From positions 930,001 through 994,000 of the forward strand of contig NZ_AHCF03000003.1 of NCBI RefSeq assembly GCF_000238275.3: 64,000 nucleotides of DNA, written 5' to 3'. This document shows positions 8,282-15,487 of the stretch, one piece after another. Numbering within the stretch: the first letter of the stretch is position 1; each line of letters opens with the position of its first letter. The stretch comes from Pseudoalteromonas undina. GTDB taxonomy: Bacteria > Pseudomonadota > Gammaproteobacteria > Enterobacterales > Alteromonadaceae. The notes under the pieces were generated by a model that ran no database searches, had not been told where the DNA came from, and saw only the letters and a list, made by a program, of their open reading frames with translations. Made by a program: the position numbers and the translations under genes.

Positions 8282-10537
8282 ATGTCAGAGTTTTTATTGC
8301 CAGATGAACCCAACAACCAAGTTTATCTTGATGCAAATGCGACCACACCTGTATTGCCATGTATTGCAGAGGTGGTGTGCCATGCGTTGCAAATTTGTTT
8401 TGGTAATCCCTCAAGTCCCCATATAACCGGTATTCAAGCCAAACACTTATTAGAACAAACGAGGCAAAAAGCGCGCAGCGTGATTGGTGCGCAGCAGGGC
8501 GATATATTATTTACCTCAGGTGCGACCGAAGGTATTCAAACTGCTATCGTATCAACCTTAATTAATGCCAAACAGCACGCAAAATCTAAACCGGTTTTAC
8601 TGTACGGAGCAACTGAACATAAAGCGGTGCCTAATACATTAAAACATTGGAATGCCGTGCTTGAAATTAATGCTGAAATTATTGCTATTCCGGTTAACCG
8701 AGACGGTATTTTAGATTTAGACTTTATTGCTCAGCATATTGATAACGCCCTGATGATTTGTACTATGGCTGTTAATAATGAAACCGGTGTATACCAAGAT
8801 TTAAGTGCTATAGAGAAGGTGATCCGCAGTCGTAATAACGATGTGACTTGGATGGTTGACTGTGTGCAGGCACTGGGTAAACAACAACTCAACCTAAGCA
8901 AAACCACTATTGATTATGCGCCATTTTCAGGACATAAGCTCTATGCACCTAAAGGCATCGGCTTATTGTATATTCGTAAAGGAAGCCCATACACGCCGTT
9001 TATAGCTGGTGGAGGCCAAGAAAGTGGCATGCGTTCAGGTACAGAAAACCTGCCCGGTATTGCTGGGCTTAATAAGCTGTTTAGTTTGCTGCTTGATAAG
9101 CAAGACGATACTTTTAAATCAGCTGATGTACTTAATTTGTATCGCGATAAACTGCATAGCGCTTTAGTTGACACCTTTGGAAGTATTACCTTTAATCATG
9201 ATTTTGCCTGCTCAGTGCCCACAACACTAAACTTTGCAGTTAATGATTTAACCAGTAAAGAAGTTATTGATTTATTTGACGCTGCAGGTATTAGAGTCAG
9301 CGGTGGCTCAGCCTGTAGCACGGGCGCAACCCAAAGTTTTGTGCTTGATGCGATGGGAGTGTCACAGTGGCAAAGTGAAAACGCGATTCGTTTATCGTTT
9401 GGACCTGCCGCCACTATGGCGCAAATAGATTATGCATGTGAACAAATTCGCGCACTTAAAACAGTGTTACAAGCAAATTGTTTGGTTATTTCTGATAGTA
9501 GCTTAGTAGCACAAGAAGTATGTGCCTTGGGGCTTACCCAATTTAGACACCAAGGTGCTTGCAGTTGGTTGTATGTAGCTGATGATCAACGGGCAATTAT
9601 TATTGACCCGATCATTGAGTTGATCCCTCGATTTGAAAAAATAGTGAATACACAAAATTTAACTATTACTGCTATTTTAAACACGCATGAGCACCAAGAT
9701 CGTCACTGTGCTCTTGATTTAATGCGTAGCGCACTTAAAACAAATTTAGTTGCTGGTGAAGTTGATCAATTAGGCTGGCCTGTTAATTGTGAACAATTGC
9801 AACTAACCGAACAAGTACTTGAAAAGCTAGCGACGCCTGGACACAGCCAAGATAGCGTGAGTTATTTATTAAAGGCTAATAACGGCGATGTACAGTACTG
9901 TTTTTGTGGTGATTTAATTTTACCTGCGGGGCTTGGTAATACAGTACTTGATGGGGGAGATGCGATGCAGATGGCAGACTCTTTGACTAAGTTAGCAACA
10001 GAGCTTAATCCGCAAAGTGTGGTGTGCTCTGGGCATGATTATCAACAGTGTTTTGCCATGAATTGGGCTGTGCAACAGCAGCAAACACCTTTATTAAAAG
10101 CGCTTATTGAAGGTGATATCAGCCATACTGAATTTGCCATGCAAAAACAACAAGCAGACTCACAACAACACACATTAGCAAATTCGCTTTGTGGTTATGT
10201 TAATGCAAAGCCTAAAGTCGAAACTTCGCAGCTTAGTTTTAATCAAGCGAAGGAAATGCTCTCACATAGCAGTGTATATTTAATTGATACCCGAGAGCCT
10301 TATGAGCATGGCGCTAACAATATCAGTGGATTGCTTAATGTGCCTGAGGCTAAAACTTTAAATATTCCTCTAAGCCGAATGGCCTATGCACTAACCCAAG
10401 GGCAACTAGATAAAAACAATCAATACATATTGGTGTGTCGCAGTGGAAATCGTTCAAAAATTGCGGCGGCAAACTTAATTGAACTTGGTTATAACCGCGT
10501 TTTTAACTTATCGGGTGGTTTAGCATGGACCAGCTAA
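8282..10537 (+). CDS. Three-domain fusion: cysteine desulfurase - metallo-beta-lactamase fold - rhodanese
   Basis: Residues 1-395 are a class V aminotransferase of the IscS/NifS type: PLP lysine K219 in SGHKLY, and the mobile-loop cysteine C345 in GGSACSTG. Residues about 405-625 are a metallo-beta-lactamase fold resembling persulfide dioxygenases: THEHQDRH at 468-475, PGH with H521, GD with D544 and SGH with H585. Residues about 650-751 are a rhodanese with the loop CRSGNRS (C719). The protein could release sulfur from cysteine, pass it as persulfide and oxidise or transfer it. In the metal motif the expected HxHxDH reads HEHQDRH, so the oxygenase step is doubtful. A TusA-like gene lies upstream. 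I know similar ~750-residue proteins only as unstudied entries in Alteromonadales. Confidence 0.85.
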   Translation: MSEFLLPDEPNNQVYLDANATTPVLPCIAEVVCHALQICFGNPSSPHITGIQAKHLLEQTRQKARSVIGAQQGDILFTSGATEGIQTAIVSTLINAKQHAKSKPVLLYGATEHKAVPNTLKHWNAVLEINAEIIAIPVNRDGILDLDFIAQHIDNALMICTMAVNNETGVYQDLSAIEKVIRSRNNDVTWMVDCVQALGKQQLNLSKTTIDYAPFSGHKLYAPKGIGLLYIRKGSPYTPFIAGGGQESGMRSGTENLPGIAGLNKLFSLLLDKQDDTFKSADVLNLYRDKLHSALVDTFGSITFNHDFACSVPTTLNFAVNDLTSKEVIDLFDAAGIRVSGGSACSTGATQSFVLDAMGVSQWQSENAIRLSFGPAATMAQIDYACEQIRALKTVLQANCLVISDSSLVAQEVCALGLTQFRHQGACSWLYVADDQRAIIIDPIIELIPRFEKIVNTQNLTITAILNTHEHQDRHCALDLMRSALKTNLVAGEVDQLGWPVNCEQLQLTEQVLEKLATPGHSQDSVSYLLKANNGDVQYCFCGDLILPAGLGNTVLDGGDAMQMADSLTKLATELNPQSVVCSGHDYQQCFAMNWAVQQQQTPLLKALIEGDISHTEFAMQKQQADSQQHTLANSLCGYVNAKPKVETSQLSFNQAKEMLSHSSVYLIDTREPYEHGANNISGLLNVPEAKTLNIPLSRMAYALTQGQLDKNNQYILVCRSGNRSKIAAANLIELGYNRVFNLSGGLAWTS

Positions 10538-10551
10538 TAGTTTAATAAAAG

Positions 10552-10582
10552 AAAAAGGCCGACATGTGTCGGTCTTTTTTTT
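10552..10582 (+). terminator. Intrinsic terminator of the sulfur fusion gene
   Basis: The stem GGCCGACA/TGTCGGTC (one G-T pair, 2-nt loop) is preceded by an A run and followed by ten Ts. Confidence 0.85.
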
Positions 10583-10661
10583 GCCTGCTTTAATCGAAGA
10601 TTAATAAAATGTTCATTGTGCAGAGGGGGTGAACAGTTGTTAAATTCAATTTTTAATTTTA

Positions 10662-10675
10662 TGATACCGGTGTCA
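10662..10675. promoter_or_regulatory. LacI-type palindrome upstream of pgi
   Basis: TGATACCGGTGTCA is a 14-bp palindrome with one mismatched pair, centred on CCGG, about 180 bases upstream of the pgi start. The CG-centred shape is typical of LacI-family sugar regulators. No regulator gene is in the window. The rest of the 310-base gap (10538-10847) holds only the terminator and AT-rich sequence. Confidence 0.4.
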
Positions 10676-10847
10676 AAAGCAAAAAATTGCGCTATTATCT
10701 GCATCAAAGCTTATAAAAATAACGCAATTTAGACCATTTAAGCTATAATGTTGGGCTTTGCTTTTTACAAAAATCGCTTGTTCAGTGTCGTAAAAAATAA
10801 AATAAAATGCTTAAAATCAATAGATTAATTAATTAGGGGATGTTTAC

Positions 10848-12494
10848 ATGGCGAGCCGTTCTGAGTTAGTAAGTTGGCAAGCACTAGAAAATAGTGCACA
10901 AAAGATGACACAAACACATCTGAAAACTTTATTTGCACAAGACGATTCTCGTTTTTCTCAATTCTCTACTCAAATTCCAGGTGTGTTGTTTGATTACTCA
11001 AAACAACGCATAGATGAAAACGTATTTGGTCAATTAATTTCATTAGCGAAAGAATGCGATATTGAAGCATGGCGTGAGAAAATGTTTACCGGTGAAAAAA
11101 TTAATATCACCGAAGACCGTGCGGTTTTACATACTGCGCTTAGAAATCGCGCTCATACACCGCTTATTGTTGACGGCGAAAATATTACAGAAGCGGTCGA
11201 TAGCGAACTTGCCAAAATTAAGACCTTTGTTGAAAAAGTGCGAAGTGGTCAATGGCTAGGTTATACCGGAAAAGCGGTAAAAGATGTGGTTAGCATTGGT
11301 GTTGGTGGTTCAAACTTAGGGCCGCAAACGGCAACTGAAGCACTTAAAGCAGTGGTTGATAAGCCATTAAACGTTCACTATGTTTCAAACGCAGATGGCG
11401 TACAAATTGCGTCAGTATTAGATAAAGTAGATCCTGAAACCACGTTATTTGTAATTTCGTCAAAGACATTTACTACCTCAGAAACCATGACTAACTCAAA
11501 AACAGCGGTTGATTGGTTTTTAGACAGTGCAAAAGATGATAGCGCTATAGCAAAGCATTTTGTTGCAGTAAGCACTAATTTAGAAAAAACTGCTGCATTT
11601 GGTATTAGTGACGAAAACGTATTTACAATGTGGGATTGGGTTGGCGGTCGTTTTTCACTTTGGAGTGCCATTGGTTTACCTATTGCACTTTATGCTGGGT
11701 TTGAAGCATTTGAGGCCATTTTAGAGGGAGCGTTTGAAGTTGATGAGCACTTTAAATCGGCGCCGCTAGAACAGAATATTCCTTTAATTATGGCGCTACT
11801 CAGTGTTTGGAATACCAGCTTTTTAGAGTTTGATTCGCAAGCTATTTTGCCATACGACCAAGCCCTGCATATGTTGCCAGCATATTTGCAACAAGGTGAA
11901 ATGGAAAGTAATGGTAAACATGTAACCTTTGATGGACAGACAGTGCCATACACTACCGTGCCAATCATTTGGGGTATGACAGGGATAAACGGTCAGCATG
12001 CGTTTTATCAATGCCTGCACCAAGGTAATGTAATTGTTCCCGCTGACTTTATTGGCTCTGTAAAGCCTCAGGTTAACGTAGATAAGCATCACGATATTTT
12101 ATTATCGAACTTTTTTGCACAAACCGAAGCACTAATGAACGGGGTCGATGCACAGCAGGTAACGGCTGATTTAACAGCCAAAGGGAAAACGCCTGCACAA
12201 ATTGAAATGCTGCTAAAGCATAAAATTCACCAAGGAAACCGCCCAACAACGTCTATATTATTAGACACGATTGATGCAAAAGCGGTCGGTCGATTAATTG
12301 CACTGTATGAGCACAAGATTTTTTGTCACGGTATTATTTTACAAATATGCTCATTTGATCAGTGGGGCGTAGAACTTGGTAAAGGCTTAGCATCTAAAAT
12401 TGAAGCTGAATTAACCGATGATAACGTGGTTAATGAGCACGACAGCTCAACACAAGGCTTAATGGCGTACTACAAACAATACCGTACGCAGTAA
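10848..12494 (+). CDS. pgi: Glucose-6-phosphate isomerase
   Basis: Pgi interconverts glucose-6-phosphate and fructose-6-phosphate in the cytoplasm. The 548-residue protein has the normal length and the family signatures: GVGGSNLGPQ, SSKTFTTSET, DWVGGRFSLWSAIGL, the MESNGK segment, and the C-terminal DQWGVELGK signature. The start ATG follows AGGGGAT. It is followed by a hairpin and then zwf-pgl on the same strand, so glucose-6-phosphate branch enzymes sit together. Confidence 0.97.
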   Translation: MASRSELVSWQALENSAQKMTQTHLKTLFAQDDSRFSQFSTQIPGVLFDYSKQRIDENVFGQLISLAKECDIEAWREKMFTGEKINITEDRAVLHTALRNRAHTPLIVDGENITEAVDSELAKIKTFVEKVRSGQWLGYTGKAVKDVVSIGVGGSNLGPQTATEALKAVVDKPLNVHYVSNADGVQIASVLDKVDPETTLFVISSKTFTTSETMTNSKTAVDWFLDSAKDDSAIAKHFVAVSTNLEKTAAFGISDENVFTMWDWVGGRFSLWSAIGLPIALYAGFEAFEAILEGAFEVDEHFKSAPLEQNIPLIMALLSVWNTSFLEFDSQAILPYDQALHMLPAYLQQGEMESNGKHVTFDGQTVPYTTVPIIWGMTGINGQHAFYQCLHQGNVIVPADFIGSVKPQVNVDKHHDILLSNFFAQTEALMNGVDAQQVTADLTAKGKTPAQIEMLLKHKIHQGNRPTTSILLDTIDAKAVGRLIALYEHKIFCHGIILQICSFDQWGVELGKGLASKIEAELTDDNVVNEHDSSTQGLMAYYKQYRTQ

Positions 12495-12550
12495 CATATT
12501 CACTTATTACACAATAAGTAACCAAATACCTTTGAACGGGTAGCGCTGGA

Positions 12551-12606
12551 GTCCTAGGGCCTGTATTTTTGTGAGAGGAATTACAGTGTCCCTAGACCCA
12601 TTTTTT
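12551..12606 (+). terminator. Hairpin with T run between pgi and zwf
   Basis: GTCCTAGGG pairs with CCCTAGAC (one bulged C), and the inner CTGTA pairs with TACAG. The loop is about 16 nt and a run of six Ts follows at 12601-12606. It probably terminates or attenuates pgi transcription. The remainder of the 236-base gap shows no further clear site. Confidence 0.6.
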
Positions 12607-12730
12607 ATGGCGCATATAACGAACAACAATTAGTAGGCTTTGTGCTGAGGCCTACATTATCCAGATAATAAACCGCTATAACTGATTACCAATACGGTAG
12701 TGGCAGGTAGCATAAACGTAGAGAGTAACT

Positions 12731-14203
12731 ATGCTTAATCCTTTTGATATTATAATTTTTGGGGGCGGTGGTGATCTTGCGTTACGCAAATTACTTCCTG
12801 CAATGTATCGAGCATATCAAGAAGGTAACTTACCGCAAGGCTCACGTATTTTGCCTACCGTGCGCGAACAAAGTAAATGCGATGAATACATCGATACAGC
12901 ACACAAAGCGTTACAAGAATTTTTAAGCGAAGGCGAATATAACGCAAAAGATTGGAAATCGTTCTCAGACTTTTTAGTACCCGTAGTGAGCAATGTCACC
13001 GAAGCGGATGATAACTGGGATGTACTGAAAAAAATTCTAGATGAAGATGACAACGATAAATCACGAGTATTTTACTTATCTCTCCCACCTGCTGTTTATG
13101 GCACCTGTTGTGAAATATTATCAACGAAAAAACTAATTACTGCCAACTCGCGTGTTGTAGTAGAAAAACCAATTGGTTACTGCGGTGAGTCAGCAGAAGT
13201 AATTAATGCGAAAATTGCACAGTACTTTAACGAAGAACAAATTTTCCGTATTGACCACTATTTAGGTAAAGAAACGGTGCAAAACTTAATGGCACTGCGT
13301 TTTTCAAATTCATTATTTGAGAACATGTGGGATGCTAAATCGATTGATAATATTCAAATTAGCTTGTCAGAAACAGTAGGACTTGAAAGCCGTGCAGGTT
13401 TTTATGACAAAGCCGGTGCTTTACGTGACATGGTGCAAAACCACTTGTTACAACTACTTTGTCTAGTGGCTATGGAGTCACCACATAAGTTAAATGCTAA
13501 CAGCATCCGTAACGAAAAATTAAAAGTATTAGAAGCTTTACGTCCACTTGAGGGTACAGATGTAGATAATCATATTATTCGTGGTCAGTACGTACCCGGT
13601 GATTTAAACGGTAAAATAGTTCCAGGTTACCTTGAAGAGCTAAACGAGGGAGCGAGTAAAACCGAAACTTTCGTGGCTATTCGTGCGCATATTGATAACT
13701 GGCGCTGGGCAGGCGTGCCTTTTTATCTGCGCACCGGTAAACGAATGGCGAAGCGCTGCGCTGAAATTGTGGTTGAATATAAAAAAGTATCGCATAACGT
13801 GTATGAAGACAGCGTAGGCAATATTGAACCAAATCGTTTGGTTATTCGTTTACAGCCTCAAGAGAGTATTCAATTAACGCTAATGTCAAAGCGTCTTGAT
13901 AACTTAGATATGCAACTTGAACCTGTAACGATGAATATTGAATTGTCACAAGCGTATAGTAATGGTTTCCATTCAGATGCTTACAAGCGTTTAATGCTTG
14001 ATGCAGCGGCTAATAATCCTTCATTATTCATTCACCGCGACGAAGTACGCCAAGCGTGGAAGTGGATTGATCCAATAATTGAACGTTGGCAAGAAAAGGG
14101 TAAACCTTCATTGTACCGAGCGGGTAGTTGGGGGCCTGAAGACGCCGATGAATTATTAGCAGAGAATAATCATGTTTGGTTTAACACCGGTGATAAGGCA
14201 TAA
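12731..14203 (+). CDS. zwf: Glucose-6-phosphate 1-dehydrogenase
   Basis: Zwf oxidises glucose-6-phosphate to 6-phosphogluconolactone with NADP, feeding the Entner-Doudoroff and pentose-phosphate routes. The 490-residue protein has the N-terminal nucleotide site FGGGGDLALRKLLPA, the VVEKPIG strand, the active-site motif RIDHYLGKE and the substrate-binding region FYLRTGKRM. The usual GASGDLA fingerprint reads GGGGDLA here, a mild variation. pgl follows after three bases, so both are on one transcript. An edd-eda pair, common next in relatives, is not here. Confidence 0.97.
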   Translation: MLNPFDIIIFGGGGDLALRKLLPAMYRAYQEGNLPQGSRILPTVREQSKCDEYIDTAHKALQEFLSEGEYNAKDWKSFSDFLVPVVSNVTEADDNWDVLKKILDEDDNDKSRVFYLSLPPAVYGTCCEILSTKKLITANSRVVVEKPIGYCGESAEVINAKIAQYFNEEQIFRIDHYLGKETVQNLMALRFSNSLFENMWDAKSIDNIQISLSETVGLESRAGFYDKAGALRDMVQNHLLQLLCLVAMESPHKLNANSIRNEKLKVLEALRPLEGTDVDNHIIRGQYVPGDLNGKIVPGYLEELNEGASKTETFVAIRAHIDNWRWAGVPFYLRTGKRMAKRCAEIVVEYKKVSHNVYEDSVGNIEPNRLVIRLQPQESIQLTLMSKRLDNLDMQLEPVTMNIELSQAYSNGFHSDAYKRLMLDAAANNPSLFIHRDEVRQAWKWIDPIIERWQEKGKPSLYRAGSWGPEDADELLAENNHVWFNTGDKA

Positions 14204-14206
14204 ATA

Positions 14207-14917
14207 ATGGCAACGATAGTAGAGAAGTTTTTTGATGATAAAGCCGCTTTAACTGAGGAATTATCTCAGTCATTAGAACAAGCATTACGTAATGGTATTG
14301 AGGCTGATGGCCGTGCAGTATTAATGGTTTCAGGGGGGTCTTCACCTGAGCCGGCTTATAAACATTTATCTACCCTTGATTTAAACTGGGCTAATGTTGA
14401 TGTTGCTATGGTTGACGAACGCTGGGTTGAGGTAAGTCACGAAAAAAGTAATGAAGCATTCATTAAGCGTACTTTGCTACAAAACCATGGGGCAGCGGCT
14501 AATTTTATTAGTATGAAAAATGCAGCAGCCACTGCAGAGCAAGGTGTTGATGAATGTGAGGTGCAGTTTCAAGCATTAAAACGCCCGTTTGATGTCACTA
14601 TTTTAGGTATGGGTCCAGATGGACATACTGCTTCGTTATTTCCACATGCTCAAGGGTTGGAAAACGGATTAGATTCAAACCAACTTGTGTGTGCCATTAA
14701 CGCAATTGAGAGTGATGTAACAGGTAGTATTACCGAACGAATGAGCTTAACGCTAAATGCAATTTCACAGTCTAAAGTAGTTAAATTACTTATTAGTGGC
14801 GATGAAAAGCTGGCTGTGTATAAGCAAGCGTTAGCGGGTGGTAATGTTAATGATATGCCGTTACGTGCAGTTCTAAATCAACCTGAGATCAACATTGAAG
14901 TGTATTGGGCACCTTAA
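14207..14917 (+). CDS. pgl: 6-phosphogluconolactonase
   Basis: Pgl hydrolyses 6-phosphogluconolactone, the product of Zwf. The 236-residue protein shows the family motifs MVSGGSSPEPAYKHL, the VDERWV strand, and GMGPDGHTASLFP. It begins three bases after zwf with the start codon in a tight overlap-like arrangement, so the two are surely co-expressed. It is the last gene of the operon, followed by a terminator. Confidence 0.95.
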   Translation: MATIVEKFFDDKAALTEELSQSLEQALRNGIEADGRAVLMVSGGSSPEPAYKHLSTLDLNWANVDVAMVDERWVEVSHEKSNEAFIKRTLLQNHGAAANFISMKNAAATAEQGVDECEVQFQALKRPFDVTILGMGPDGHTASLFPHAQGLENGLDSNQLVCAINAIESDVTGSITERMSLTLNAISQSKVVKLLISGDEKLAVYKQALAGGNVNDMPLRAVLNQPEINIEVYWAP

Positions 14918-14967
14918 TTTAGTCTAAACTAGGTGCTTTAAAACCATGTTGTATTGATGGTTTAATG

Positions 14968-15000
14968 AAAGGTCAGTTGCTTTTGCTACTGGCCTTTTTT
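14968..15000 (+). terminator. Intrinsic terminator of zwf-pgl
   Basis: AAAGGTCAGT pairs with ACTGGCCTTT (one G-T pair) around a short loop, followed by a T run. Confidence 0.75.
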
Positions 15001-15417
15001 ATTGCGACATGTTTTTGTCATTAATCTATTAATAACAAAGTGCTGTAAACATTTGAAGTTTAAATATTTCCCTTAAGCTAAGTACCTTTTTAATGCTCTT
15101 ATATTTTTAAAAGTCACTAACTAAACTTATATTTATCAATAAAAACAGTAGGTTAATTTTGGTTCGGCGCGGAGTTATATAAGCCATCAATCTCATCTGC
15201 TATTCGCAATCTCTCTTATTTTAAATACATGAAGTATAAACACGTCATTATTTAAATACCTAGTATAGAGAGTAATTCTTGGGCGAACTCTGCTTTTTTA
15301 TGAAATAATTAATCAATTTAAAATCAATGGCTTAATAATAATTAAGTTAAATTTCATACAAAAAGCGCGGAAAAATGTAGCAAAAATGTAATTTAGCATG
15401 TATGGTTTGTTACTACT
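15001..15417. other. Long AT-rich intergenic region upstream of the TonB receptor, no gene seen
   Basis: This is the bulk of a 570-base gap between pgl and the receptor gene. I see no open frame with a ribosome site, no RNA gene and no repeat. It probably carries the receptor promoter and an untranslated leader. Confidence 0.5.
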
Positions 15418-15433
15418 ATGACAGCGCTGTCAT
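15418..15433. promoter_or_regulatory. NagR-like LacI-family operator upstream of the TonB receptor
   Basis: ATGACAGCGCTGTCAT is a perfect 16-bp palindrome 55 bases before the receptor start. It matches the TGACARCGYTGTCA form I recall for NagR, the N-acetylglucosamine repressor of Shewanella and other Alteromonadales. A possible -10 (TACTAT, 15414-15419) overlaps it, consistent with repression. A one-mismatch copy lies at 20541. Confidence 0.6.
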
Positions 15434-15487
15434 GGCGGTTAGGCAAAATGATAAACAAAACCAATAAAATGATTCGAGGGGAATCCT

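Noticed and set aside
12571..12587. Half of a HexR-like motif (AATTACA) upstream of zwf
   Set aside because: Only one arm matches, and the sequence is better explained as part of the pgi-zwf hairpin.
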